NCBI RefSeq assembly: GCF_963678635.1
Contig: NC_087070.1
Location: 26,036,007 to 26,100,006, forward strand
Direction: 5' to 3'
Source of the DNA: Symsagittifera roscoffensis
Taxonomy: Eukaryota; Xenacoelomorpha; Acoela; Convolutidae
Length of the DNA: 64,000 bases
Under the pieces are notes generated by a model, which worked only from the letters and a program-made list of their open reading frames with translations, ran no database searches and had not been told where the DNA came from. The number at the start of each line of letters is the position of its first letter. The first letter of the stretch is position 1. A program made the translations under genes and the position numbers. Below are positions 52,427-63,600 of this stretch, piece by piece.

Positions 52427-55196
52427 TTAGATGTTTATCCCATCTATATTGAACATCACCTCATGTGGACCATAAGCTTCTGTATATCTGTTGTCCACAC
52501 GGATCGACTTGCTGCCACCTCTCGTGAGTAGCGCCCTCAAGGCTCTAGATGTCGTCTGTGGGCTTATCGCACTCAAGTAGTCTGCGTATACGTCAATGTG
52601 CATTACTGTCTGGTCGCTGGGTTCACTTAAGTTCCTTGTCACTTCATGTCCACCTACAGTGATTATCGACATTATCCTGGCTCCGATTTTCGTTATGCCA
52701 AATGGCTTTCCTGTCACCATTTTCAGAGTGTTGCAATTTCCACTCTTTGTCGACCCTGCTACAGCTTCTGGCATTGGCACCGAGCAACTTAGCGTCTCGT
52801 TCAATCTCTGTCTGCCGATATCTTGCTTCAACCGTTGCTCTATTTCCTTTGTTGCTAGGTCTTGTTTCACCTTGTTGATCACCTCTGACGCCGCTTTCTC
52901 ATATTTTATCTCTAGGGCGATCTTGGCCGTGGCCTCTATCGCATTTTTAGCCTGCGTTACCGCCTTCACTGTCTTCGTTGGCAGTTCCGTACTCGGTGCT
53001 TCTAAGTTTTTTGCTTCAAACTCGGTTTGTCTATTTCGCTGATTCTGCACCGCCGCTAATGCCAATTTATGTTTGGGGTGACTCTGATTCTTGACCGCCT
53101 CCCAAAACAAAGGACAATCCATCCTAAAGTGCCCTTCCTGATTGCAGAAGAAGCATCTTGCACCTATCTTGATGATTAAGCCACTATAGTACTCGTGTTC
53201 TTCCATCTGGCTCATGTCCTCCTCATCTGGTGCGTACCCCAGACTCTTCATGCCCTGCTTGTATGTTGTGCAATCTGCCACGTGATGATCAGCTGACCCG
53301 CAGTTCGCGCATGATCTACGTTTGTCCATGTCATCTCTAGGCTTGTACCATGACGACCTTTGTGGTTGGCTCCCCCCTTGCATATTCCTGTTATCTGAAT
53401 ATGAGTACTTCTTGGGCTTCATTAGCATGTACTCTCTCGACTTCTGTCTCATCTCTTCTGGAGTCGGTGCACTGTCTTTCGACAATGCATAGTATGTTCC
53501 TAACATTGTTCTCAAGTAATCACTCTTTACCCCATCAATGAACTTTGAGGCGATGCTAAAGTTCCTTCTATTGGTGGACTCTTCCGGGTCACTCCTTTGT
53601 CTCAAGCTCTCAAGATCATCTAGGAACCTGTCTACCGATTCATCGTCCCTTTGCCTTCTCTTTTCAAATCGCATCATCGCTTGATGACCCTTCATGCCTG
53701 ACCCGAATCGATTCAACAATATCTCGAAGATTTTATCCGCAGTGTCGCGTTCCTCTTCCTTCTTCGCAACCACGCATTTCAATGCCGTGCCTTCCAAGTT
53801 GCTGAGTATCGCTGTGCATGCTTGCCTCTCATCGTTCAAGTTGTCTTGTTCCAAGTGCAACCTCATGGCTTCTACCCAAGTGTCAATGCATCCATCTGAA
53901 TCATCCTTGAATTCTTTCGGTTTTTTGAAAGTTTTCCTGGATTTGTTGCTCCTCTGTCACTCGAGTCGGTGTTCCTTGTGGCGAAGGCTTCTATTGTGCT
54001 GTTCATCATTTCCCAGGTACTTGCCCACGTCATGACATCCGGTCCCACGTTGTTGTGAGTCGTGGAGTCCCCTGGACCACTCGTTGTGTTTGCTGTTCCA
54101 CTTTTCATAATCGCTTTGGCCCTCCCCGGTGCTGTACTCGCGGCATCCTGGGGTATTGTTAACGGTGTTGACTGCCGTTTGTTCCGTTGTGGTTCCACGA
54201 AGTCAACTCTATTGCCTTGCGTCCGCTCCGCTGCTGGCCTGTCCTGTGACGTTGAGTTCCTCAAGATGGCGTCTAGTTTTGCCTGTATTGTACATGAACT
54301 CTCAGCCTGGTCCCTACTCATTGTGTCCATTCTCGTTTTCAAACTCCCCAACTGGCTATTCACTGCGTCATATTGTTGCTTCATTTCTTGCATGTCGTTT
54401 TTGATGTTCTTGTCTCGCTCTCCATCAGTGGTATCTACCTTCCGACATCTGCTGAAGCTTTTCCTCTGTCGCTTTCGCTAGATTAATAGCTGTCCAGGTA
54501 CTCATGTTTGTTGTATCTTAATTCTTTCCTTATCACATCTCTATCCTCCTCGCTGTGCTTTAGCCTCTTGTCGATCTGATCTAGCCTCGCCATCAGATCG
54601 CCCAGATCGAGAGACATTGTTTCATGGTCAGATGTTGCCCTGTTGTTGGCTGCTGTTCCCGGTTTAATCTGGTCCTCGTTTTGATCGGTGTCTGTCGTTT
54701 TTGTGGAAAATCTTCCGAATGTTTTGCCTTTCTCGGTCTTTGGTACCTCCGTCAGTATGTCTCTTGGTTTCATCCCGACCATCATTGCCAACCTTTCAGT
54801 GAATGACGTTCTTTTTGCTTGAGACTCGTCCTTTACCGTTTCTGGCGTGTTGCCCGTTGTGTCGTCCACATTGTCTATCGGCGAGAACTCCATGGACTTT
54901 GGATTTGGTTCTTCTGCATTTGGCATCGGTGTTGACTCCGTTGTCTTCTTCTCCACCTCATCCACACTCTGGTCCGGTGTCTCTAGGTCAATCTCGATGG
55001 CGGGTTCTGCTTGTTTCCCTTCCATGCCCTCTTTTGTTTTATTCTCCGTATTACTCCTCGTGTTGACCATGCTAACTGAAAAGTTCTTCCTTGTTAGTTT
55101 TGGGCCCATGGATGCCGTTTTACGTAGCGACGAGTTATATTTTGTCTTTGATTCTGTAGATCTTTTTTCAGCCACCGGTACACTGCTCCGTCTCAT
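52427..55196 (-). pseudogene. gag: Gag of B2, broken
   Basis: It starts at 55196 (MRRSSVPVAEKRS) and stops at 54483 after the first half of the coiled coil; 54393-53872 continues it, and 53866-52427 is a 479-codon frame with the capsid region (SNLEGTALKCV, EILLNRFGSG, FLDDLESLRQRS) and two CCHC knuckles, CANCGSADHHVADC and CFFCNQEGHFRMDC. The last frame runs on unbroken through IITVGGHEV into the linker before the protease, so gag and pol were probably one frame. Similarity to A1 gag is strong in the capsid and knuckles and weak in the N-terminus. Confidence 0.85.
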
Positions 55197-55439
55197 GGTT
55201 TCTATTTACAATTGATTCTATTTACAATATTGGTATTTACAAAATCCTATTCTAAAAGAAAATAATAAAAAAAATTTTGCTAATAAAAAGAAAAACTACT
55301 TTACTGTTCCTTCTAATATTTTGTTAAAAGTCTACTAATTCGTGATCCTAACACTATCGTGTTCTAACTAGTCCTATTGCTTTTGATTCAATTAATTCGA
55401 CCTGTCTCAAGACCCTTTAGTATCGTCACTCCACTTCTT
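55197..55439 (-). other. B2 leader between minisatellite and gag
   Basis: AT-rich; in element sense it ends with ATTGTAAATAGAAAC before the gag ATG. B3 has ATTGTAAATAGAAATA at the same spot. No other feature. Confidence 0.5.
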
Positions 55440-57370
55440 CGTGCTGTCCCAAGCTTTCTCTCTACTGTCCCAAGACTATTCAGTGCTGTCCCAGTACTTC
55501 TTGTTAGTGTCCCAAGACTACTGTCCCAAGACCTTTGCCCTAAGACGACTGTGCCAAGACTAGTGTCCCAAGACCACTGTCCCAAGACTACTGTCCCAAT
55601 ACCCTTGCCCTAAGACTACTGTCCCAATACTAGTGTCCCAATACCACTGTCCCAAGACTACTGTCCCAAGACCCTTGCCCTAAGACTACTGTCCCAAGAC
55701 TACTGTCCCAAGACTACTGTCCCAAGACTAGTGTCCCAAGACTACTGTCCCAATACCCTTGCCCCAAGACTACTGTCCCAAGACTAGTGTCCCAAGACCA
55801 CTGTCCCAAGACTACTGTCCCAAGATCCTTGCCCTAAGACTACTGTCCCAAGACTACTGTCCCAAGACTACTGTCCCAAGACTAGTGTCCAAAGACTATT
55901 GTCCCAAGACTACTGTCCCAAGACCTTTGCCCCAAGACGACTGTCCCAAGACTAGTGTCCCAAAACCACTGTCCCAGGACTCCTGTCCTAAGACCCTTGC
56001 CCTAAGACTACTGTCCCAAGACTACTGTCCCAAGACTACTGTCCCAAGACTACTGTCCCAAGACTAGTGTCCCAAGACTATTGTCCCAAGACTACTGTCC
56101 CAAGACTACTGTCCCAAGGACAGTGTCCCCAGACCACTGTCCCAAGACCACTGTCCCAAGACCAGTGTCTCAAGACTACCGTCCCAAGACCACTGTCCCA
56201 AGACCAGTGTCCCAAGACCACTGTCCCAAGACCACTGTCCCAAGACCACTGTCCCAAGACCACTGTCCCAAGACCACTGTCCCAAGACCACTGTCCCAAG
56301 ACCACTGTCCCAAGACCACTGTCCCAAGACCACTGTCCCAAGACCACTGTCCCAAGACCACCGTCCCAAGACCACTGTCCCAAGACCACTGTCCCAAGAC
56401 CACTGTCCCAAGACCACTGTCCCAAGACTAGTGTCCCAAGACCACTGTTCCAAGACTACTGTCCCAAGATCCTTGCCCTAAGACTACTGTCCCAAGACTA
56501 CTGTCCCAAGACTACTATCCCAAGACTAGTGTCCCAAAACTATTATCCCAAGACTACTGTCCCAAGACCTTTGCCCCAAGACGACTGTCCCAAGACTAGT
56601 GTCCCAAGACCACTGTCCCAAGACTCCTGTCCTAAGACCCTTGCCCTAAGACTACTGTCCCAAGACTAGTGTCCCAAGACCACTGTCCCAAGACTACTGT
56701 CCCAAGACCCTTGCCCTAAGACTACTGTCCCAAGACTACTGTCCCAAGACTACTGTCCCAAGACTACTGTCCCAAGACTACTGTCCCAAGACTAGTGTCC
56801 CAAGACTATTGTCCCAAGACTACTGTCCCAAGACTACTGTCCCAAGACCAGTGTCCCCAGACCACTGTCCCAAGACCACTGTCCCAAGACCAGTGTCTCA
56901 AGACTACCGTCCCAAGACCACTGTCCCAAGACCACTGTCCCAAGACCACTGTCCCAAGACCACTGTCCCAAGACCACTGTCCCAAGACCACTGTCCCAAG
57001 ACCACTGTCCCAAGACCACTGTCCCAAGACCACTGTCCCAAGACCACTGTCCCAAGACCACTGTCCCAAGACCACTGTCCCAAGACCACTGTCCCAAGAC
57101 CACTGCCCCAAGACCACTGTCCCAAGACCACTGTCCCAAGACTACTGTCCCAAGACCACTGTCCCAAGACCAAGACCACTGTTCCAAGACCACTGTCCCA
57201 AGTCTACTGTCCCAAGACCAGTGTACCAAGACTGCCCTGGCCCAAGACTGTCCCAAGACTGCACCGTCCCAAGACTGTCCTAAGACTGCACTGTCCCAAG
57301 ACTGTCCCAAGACCGTACTGCTCCAAGACCGTCCCCAGACTGCAATGTCCCAAGACTTCTTCGGTACTGT
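55440..57370 (-). repeat. 14 bp minisatellite in B2 leader
   Basis: About 1.9 kb, well over 100 copies of CTTGGGACAGTGGT (element sense; CCAAGACCACTGTC on plus). Pure blocks lie at about 56140-56440 and 56865-57150. Between them are variants with AGTAGT, CACTAGT or AGGGTCTTAG endings, in a higher-order pattern repeated at about 55830, 56465 and 56710. Since 14 is not a multiple of 3 and the unit has no stop in any frame, all six frames stay open; the resulting 'proteins' are artefacts. It sits in the 5' leader, upstream of gag. Confidence 0.92.
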
Positions 57371-58905
57371 CCCAAGACCTGTCACTAAGTGTCTGGATAG
57401 TAGGATCTCTTCTTCTTCGTTGTGGGGACTCTTGAACCACTGTACCGTGTACCACCACTTGAGCTCTAGTAAAAATTTTCCCAAAATCCCTATCTTAATG
57501 GCCAAAGTCCAAATACTGACCCCCCTGTATTTATCTCCCTTTCGTTGTTTCAGGCTATTTGAAACCCCAACTTCTTCGCAGGTATCTTGTGATAACCTGT
57601 TCGTTCAAATACTAACAACAAATTTTCACCAAAACGTAAAAATTTAAACAGGAAAAATTTCAAAAACAGAGAGATGAACCCACCTAAAATTCAAAGCTGA
57701 CTGATGTCAACCTTTGTCCGAAAAAATGTCTGGTACCCGATTGCCACGCGTTTTCCTCCCCTCTGCTAGCGATCTTATGGGGTATCACAAAAACTGTCTA
57801 TGTCCGTTCCCCCCCTACCGATCCGACCGGGTACCTACCTTAACTCGATGTTAAATTTGGATATCCGCTTCTTATAACCAACGCGTGTAAGTATCTAATG
57901 TAACTAAATCGACGATGCCGAACAATTAGTTACTCTAATGTGTCCCCCCTTTTTACACTTAACAACCACCAACCTTTAACCTAACCAGCCCCCCTTCTAA
58001 CCTCCCCCCTCTTTAGCCCCCCTCTTAAGCCGATAAATCCCTTAAGCGCCGGGTGCTAAACTTCTCGAGAGAAAACCGTAGACCTGTTTCCAGGCCTGCT
58101 TGTATAAAAACTTCCTCAAAACAATGGGGCTCCGCTTATCCAATTTTACCCTTATTTCCTATAATGTAATGTGGATTTTAACGATACCCGTTTGTCCAAC
58201 TTGAGAACACCCCTGTGCGTCCTCCTCTTGTTGTTGCAATCCCGTGCTGGTTGTCCCATTGACGTGCACTGCACTTGACACCAGCACCTCCTTCACACTT
58301 GGCTGGTCACCTCTTCCAGTCAAGTCTCCTAGCGGTTCAGCTCAGTCCTTGTGAACCACTTTCCCACTCGGCCGGTCACCTCTTCCAGTCAAGTCTCCTA
58401 GTAGTCCGTCTAGGTTGCAAGCTATCTGAAAACCCTTAACAACGCCCCCCACTTAGGCACCTTATTGAAGTCACTGGTTTAGATTGCTAGATAGATCGAA
58501 ACGATCGGTCTTATAAAACAGTATGGGTATACTATTTAATTAATATAAAGGTTTGATCCAACTAATCTGGTATCAAAGTCACTGTCATTTTTGTTTTATG
58601 GTTTTTGTTCCTTTTTCTATTTTTTTTTCTTGTTTTTGTTTCGTTTTTTGTCTTTTTGCTTGTGTTTTTGTCCCCCTACTTACCCCCCTTACTCGGTTAG
58701 CTAAGCCTCGTTCGGAGAGCGTACCAGGAAGTTTTCTCAAGTTTTCTTAAAAAGCTATCACGGTACAACCGGAAGGTTTACACGTTCCCGCTGAACCGTA
58801 CCACCGGTACTCTAGAATGGGCATGTAGCCCGGAGCTGTGTCAAGTGGGTTCGACTCCGTAGTCTTGATGTCGTAAAAACACCCAGGAGCGCCATAAAAA
58901 CACTA
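57371..58905 (-). other. B2 leader between LTR and minisatellite, with ORF0 remnant
   Basis: In element sense, ATGGCGCTCCTGGGTG (58880-58895) lies 11 bases after the LTR and begins a short frame which, unlike B3, is shifted by one extra T and stops early. The shared leader block CCTTCCGG...AGCTTTTTAA is at 58746-58779. Then come an A-rich stretch (58600-58680), two copies of a GGAGACTTGACTGGAAGAGG unit (58301-58410), and C/T-rich and AT-rich DNA. No other gene. Confidence 0.6.
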
Positions 58906-59802
58906 TGTAACAGTCGCCTACTTCGGTCACATATGAGGCTTCAGAAAAATAGGCCCTATAACCATTGGCTCAAGAGTCAGGGACACTATCTCTTGTGTTT
59001 TCCTACCTCAAAACGGTCGGAGCCAATTCGGTTCGCTTGCGACATGAGACTAGATTACGTTACAACTTAAAGGCCACTACCAAAATACCCCCCCCCCACT
59101 CTAGAAAAAAAGAACGTCCCCATACTAAGGTCTCAAAATACCCAAAATACACGAACGCCGTTAAAAACCGGGTTGGAACAATCCGTTAAGTTACTTTTTT
59201 ATTGGACAGTGGAACTTTGATCCATTTCAGATGGATCGACCTAAAACTCGCCTCACCTCAACCTACTTATTATAAAATGCACTCGAGAAAACTAAATTTG
59301 GTACTTACATAGCAGCACGCTTGATAAACAGAGTAATTAAACTAATTAATGACTCTAGCATAAATATAATCGAATATAACTCAAGAAGTTTTCTAACGAT
59401 GAGTTCCAATCAAGGGAAATAAGTTTTAATTGGAGAAAGTAGTTTTGGATCTGGACCATTGGGAGACTTCACTTGTCTGCCTTTCCGTTGAAAGTTCACA
59501 CTGGTCCAGTTGATTCTTGCTCTGCTCTCGTATTTGTTCGGTCTCCTATATCAGATAGGACAGCTCTACTCTAGTTTTCTACGATGAAAATTGCGAATAG
59601 CAATTTCCCACTGTGTATATTTGACAACTTTCCCGCAATTGTAATTTGGTTGTTCTGATCTTTTTTTTGATGTTTCCAGTTGTCGCGAGAAAACTGAGCA
59701 TGACAGGCTCCATTCGAATTTTTGAAAAATATAACTTCATTCGAAAACCACGTATTTTCGTGCTTCTCAAGGTCAAACTTCCAGATATGACCGACTGGCA
59801 CA
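58906..59802 (-). repeat. 5' LTR of B2
   Basis: 897 bases, TGTGCC...TTACA in element sense, nearly identical to 36089-36994. The hairpin GATCCATCTGAAATGGATC (59219-59237 on plus, reversed) lies just before the AATAAA complement at about 59197-59203. The right end abuts the continuation of LINE C. Confidence 0.9.
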
Positions 59803-60368
59803 TATGTGATTTGGAAAAATTCCAGAAAAAGGCAGTAAAGTGGATAATTGGTTCCACTAATTATACTGACAGTCTTGTGATGTTAAACCTACTGCCTATT
59901 AGCTATCAAATTATTTTTACTGATTGTCTTCTCTTCTTCAAACTGTTACATAACTGTTATGACTTCGAGATTAATGACTATGTTAATGTTAGTGAATCGA
60001 GACCGGGTAACAGATCCAGTCAGAGAATGGTATTCTCTGTACCTCTTACCCGTAAATTCTGTTCCCTTGGGAGCTTTTTCCAAAGAACAATTCATAGCGT
60101 CAATAGTGTTTTAGCAAAAGTCGACATCAACTCTACAACTGCAGTCTCACAAACCAAGACTCTACTCTTCAATTTCCTTAAACAGCAACTTCAATCAACC
60201 TTCAATCTCGGCAATCCATGCACTTTCTTCATCAAATGCCGTTGCAACACAAGTCGTTCCTCAGCATTAAAAATTTAACTCAAAACTTGAATTACGCAAA
60301 CTCAAAATTTCACTTTTATATGTAGTATCATTCACTAATAAAGTCTCTTCTTCTTCTTCTTCTTCTTC
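59803..60368 (+). mobile_element. LINE C, right part with (TTC)n tail
   Basis: The frame 59806-60278 reads CDLEKFQKKAVKWI, LLPISYQIIFTDCLLFFKLL and on to a stop, the C-terminal end of a Jockey/CR1-type ORF2; 'LEKFQKKAVKWI' normally follows the segment at which the left part ends (36088). AATAAA is at 60337-60342. The copy ends in (TTC)n at 60346-60368. Element B3 starts at the next base. Confidence 0.85.
60346..60368 (+). repeat. (TTC)n microsatellite tail
   Basis: About eight TTC units close LINE C, immediately followed by the TGTGCC start of B3's LTR. It marks both the LINE end and the B3 insertion point. Confidence 0.85.
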
Positions 60369-60950
60369 TGTGCCAGTCGGTCATTTTGGAAGTTTGACCT
60401 TGAGAGAAGCAAAAAAACACTTAATTTTGGGGTGAAATTTAATTTTTCAAAAATTCGAATGGAGCCTGTCATGCACGATTTTCTCGCGATAACTGAAAGT
60501 CAAAAAAGAGAAGTCAGAACAATCGAGTGACAATCGCGGGAAAGTTGCAAGATAAATCAGTAGGAAATTGCTATTCGCAATTTCCGTCACAGTAATAATC
60601 TAGAGTAGAGCTGTCCCATTCGAAACAGAAAGAAGCGTATTCCCACGAACTGGATTATTGTGACTTGACTGGAGTATTATTCTAAACTGGACTAGAGTGA
60701 ACCTTCGGTGGAAAGGTGGACAGCTTGAGTGTCCCAATGGTTCACGAGAAACTATAGTCTAGAGTACAAACTTGTTCTTGTTGTTAAAACTGACAAACAT
60801 TAAACTCATTTTAGTTACATTATTTAATTCTCGAGTTGATTACCGAGTTGATTACTCTCAATTCTTGAGCGTGCTACAATGTGAGTACTAATTTAAATTT
60901 CTAGAGTGTGTTTTATAATTGTTATGTTGAGGTAAGGCGAGTTTTAGGTT

Positions 60951-60969
60951 GATCCATCTGAAATGGATC
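60951..60969 (+). promoter_or_regulatory. LTR hairpin conserved between families
   Basis: GATCCATCTGAAATGGATC forms a 7 bp stem with a 5-base loop, 15 bases before AATAAA. A1 has TCCATCTTCGATGGA (10253-10267) at the same place, a stem of different sequence near the loop. Confidence 0.5.
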
Positions 60970-60984
60970 AAAGTTCCACTGTCT

Positions 60985-60990
60985 AATAAA
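60985..60990 (+). terminator. Poly(A) signal in B3 LTR
   Basis: AATAAA 15 bases after the conserved hairpin; the same arrangement occurs in both B2 LTRs. Confidence 0.55.
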
Positions 60991-61286
60991 AAGTAACGTA
61001 ACGGATTGTTCCAACACGGTTTTTAACGGCGTTCATGTATTTTGGGTATCTAGAGATCTAAGTATGAGGATGTTCTTAATTCTAGAGTGGGGGGATATTT
61101 TAGTAGTAGCCTTTAAGCTGTAACGGGTCGTAGTCTCATGTCACAAACGAACCGAATTGGCTCCGACTGATTTGAGGTAGAAAAACACAAGAGATAGTGT
61201 CCCTGACTCTTGAGCCATTAGTTATAGGGCCTTTTTTTTTAAGCCTCATGTGTGACTGCAGTAGACGAATATTACATAGTGTTTTT

Positions 61287-61433
61287 ATGGCGCTCCTGGG
61301 TGTTTACGACATCAAGACTACGGAGTTGAACCCACTTGAGACAGCTTCGGGCTCAATGCCCATTCTAGAGTACCGGCGGTGCGGTTCGACAGGAACGTGC
61401 AAACCTTCCGGTTGTACCGTGATAGCTTTTTAA
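61287..61433 (+). CDS. ORF0 remnant in B3 (48 codons)
   Basis: ATG at 61287, ten bases after the LTR, opens 48 codons (MALLGVYDIKTTELN...) ending ...KPSGCTVIAF and a stop. The last third is encoded by the leader block that also closes the NYN ORF0 of A1. No NYN motif is left. It may be the stump of a larger ORF0 or simply leader sequence that happens to be open; in B2 an extra T shifts the same frame. Whether it is translated is unknown. Confidence 0.4.
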   Translation: MALLGVYDIKTTELNPLETASGSMPILEYRRCGSTGTCKPSGCTVIAF

Positions 61434-61770
61434 GAAAACTCGAGAAATTTTCCTGGTACGCTCTCCGAACGAGGCTTAGCTAACCGAGTAAAGGGGGGCA
61501 ACTAGGGGGACAAAAACACGAGCAAAAAGACAAAAAGCAAAACAAAAACCAAAAAAGAATAGAAAAAGGAACAAAAACCATAAAACGAAAAAAGACAGTG
61601 ACTTTGACACCAGATTAGTTGGATCAAACCTTTATATTAATTAAATAGTATACCCATACTGTTTTACAAGTTCGATCGTTTCGATCAACCTAGTAATTTA
61701 ATCCAGTAACCTTAATAAAGAGCCCGAGTGTGGGGCGTTGTCAAGGGTTTTCAGATAGCTTGGAACTTAG
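61434..61770 (+). other. B3 leader, A-rich part
   Basis: AACAAAAAC- and AAAAAGAC-type runs at 61520-61610, as in A1 11650-11790, then AT-rich DNA. No frame. Confidence 0.55.
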
Positions 61771-61980
61771 CTGAACCAATAGGAGACTTGACTCGAAGAG
61801 GTGACCAGCCGAGTGGGAAAGTGGTTCAGGAGCACTTGAGCTGAACCAATAGGAGACTTGACTGGAAGAGGTGACCAGCCGAGTGGGAAAGTGGTTCAGG
61901 AGCACTTGAGCTGAACCAATAGGAGACTGGACTGGAAGAGGTGACCAGTCGAGTGGGGAAGTAGCCAAGAAGGATTTGGC
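61771..61980 (+). repeat. Three tandem copies of a 70 bp unit
   Basis: Units start at 61771, 61841 and 61911 with CTGAACCAATAGGAGACTTG and are nearly identical. B2 has two related copies at about 58301-58410 with a slightly different period. They lie in the leader between LTR and minisatellite. Confidence 0.85.
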
Positions 61981-62824
61981 AGTTCTCGATTTCTCAAGTT
62001 GGGCAGAACGGGTATCGTTAAAATTCACATTACATTATAGGAAATAAGTGTAAAATTGGATAAGCGATATCCCCCGGTTTTGAGAAACGTTTTTACTTGA
62101 GCAGGCCTGGAGACAGGTCTACGGTTTTCTCTTGAGAGGTTTAGCACCCGGCGCTTAAGGTAACTTTAGGCTTAAGAAGGGGGGCTTAAAAGGGGGGAGG
62201 TTAGAAGGGGGGCTAGTTAAGTTAGAAGTGAGCGGTTGTAAATTGTAAAAAGGGGGGAAATTAGAGTAACTAATTAGTCGACATCATTGATTTAGTTACA
62301 TTAGTCATTTACACGCGTTGGTCATAGGAAGCGGATATCCAAAATTGGAATTAGGTTAAGGTAGGTACCCTGGTCGGATCGGTAGGGGGGAACGGACATA
62401 GACAGTTTTTGTGATACCCCATAAGATCGCTAGCAGGGGGGAAGGAAACGCGTGGCAATTAGGTACCAGACATTTTTTCGATAGAAGGTAGACATTTGTC
62501 ACCTTTGAATTTTAGGTGGGCTCATCTTTCCGTTTTTATTACTTTTTCTAGCTTGGATTTTTGTTGCATTTTGGTGAGGATTTGTGTTTAGTTTTTATAC
62601 GAACAGGTGATCACAAGATACCTGCGCACAGGTTTTGGTCTCAAGTTGCTTGGAACATTGAAAGAGAGGTATTTAAAAAGAAATAAGAAAAAGGAGGGGC
62701 AGCATTTGGCTTTTAAGAGAGGGTTTTTGGGAAAATTTTACTAGAGCTTGAGTGGTGGTACAAAGTACAGTGAATCAAGAAGTCCCCATAACGAAGAAGA
62801 AAGAGGTCCCACCGCTCAGACACT
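61981..62824 (+). other. B3 leader before the minisatellite
   Basis: Mixed sequence with several GGGG-rich stretches (about 62175-62260) that mirror C-rich stretches in B2 at about 57940-58025. No coding frame is supported. Confidence 0.5.
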
Positions 62825-63600
62825 TGTCAACAGTCTTGGGACAGTGCCAAAGAAGTCCTGGGACAGTGTTGGACCAGAACAGTCTTGATACAGTCTTGGG
62901 ACAGTGGTCTTGGGACAGTGGTCTTGGGACAGTGGTCTTGGGACAGTGGTCTTGGGACAGTGGTCTTGGGACAGTGGTCTTGGGACAAGGGTCTTGGGAC
63001 AGGGTCTTGGGACAGTGGTCTTGGGACAGTGGTCCTGGGACAAGGGTCTTGGGACAGGGTCTTGGGACAGTGGTCTTGGGACAGTGGTCTTGGGACAGTG
63101 GTCTTGGGACAGGGTCTTGGGACAGTGGTCTTGGGACAGTGGTCTTGGGACAGTGGTCTTGGGACAAGGGTCTTGGGACAGGGTCTTGGGACAAGGGTCT
63201 TGGGACAGTGGTCTTGGGACAAGGGTCTTGGGACATGGTCTTGGGACAAGGGTCTTGGGACAGTGGTCTTGGGACAGTAGTCTTGGGACACTAGCCTTGG
63301 GATAGTAGTCTTGGGACAGTAGTCTTGGGACACTAGCCTTGGGACAGTAGTCTTGGGACACTAGCCTTGGGACACTAGCCTTGGGACAGTAGTCTTGGGA
63401 CGCTAGCCTTGGGACAGTAGTCTTGGGACACTAGCCTTGGGACACTAGCCTTGGGACAGTAGTCTTGGGACACTAGCCTTGGGATAGTACTCTCAGGACA
63501 AGGGTCTTGGGACACTGACGAAGTACTGGGACAGTACCGAACAGTCTTGGGACAGTAGAAAGAAGCCTGGGACGGTACAAAGAAGAGTAGGGACGGTAAC
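62825..63600 (+). repeat. 14 bp minisatellite in B3 leader
   Basis: About 50 copies of CTTGGGACAGTGGT and variants (CAAGGGT, CAGGGT, CACTAGC, CAGTAGT endings). The 3' third is dominated by CACTAGC and CAGTAGT forms, showing regional homogenisation. It is less than half as long as in B2. Confidence 0.92.

Larger units (their letters stand above)
36089..59802 (-). mobile_element. Giant LTR retrotransposon B2 (Ty3/Gypsy-type), inserted in LINE C
   Basis: A 23.7 kb element on the minus strand with two ~900 bp LTRs in direct orientation. Gene order in its own sense is ORF0 remnant, 14 bp minisatellite leader, gag, protease, RT, RNase H, tether, integrase, macro-like domain, ORF2 (coiled coil, SGNH, unknown module), ORF4, ORF5. 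Order and many motifs match A1, but protein similarity is only moderate, so this is a second family. All genes carry shifts or stops. No clear target-site duplication: the left flank is GCTAC and the right flank TATGT. Confidence 0.9.
60369..61276 (+). repeat. 5' LTR of B3
   Basis: 908 bases, TGTGCCAGTC to GAATATTACA. It has a TATA-like TTTATAAT at 60912-60919, the GATCCAT/ATGGATC hairpin at 60951-60969 and AATAAA at 60985-60990. Its termini match those of B2. Confidence 0.88.

Noticed and set aside
55440-57370. CRISPR-like array
   Set aside because: Units are contiguous 14-mers without unique spacers, in an animal retroelement.
55759-57435. Many overlapping ORFs of 70-220 codons on both strands
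   Set aside because: They are products of the 14 bp repeat, which is open in all frames; composition is purely periodic and there is no start context or conserved length between B2 and B3.
58840-58870. tRNA-like B box (GGGTTCGACTCC) in the B2 leader
   Set aside because: No matching A box at a usable distance and no cloverleaf could be folded by eye; the B3 version has a changed base.
36084-59807. Target-site duplication of B2
   Set aside because: GCTAC on the left and TATGT on the right do not match; at best a 3-base imperfect repeat (TAC/TAT), too short to claim.
62752-63361. Repeat proteins such as a 'GQWSWDSGLGT' type sequence
   Set aside because: Same repeat artefact in B3.
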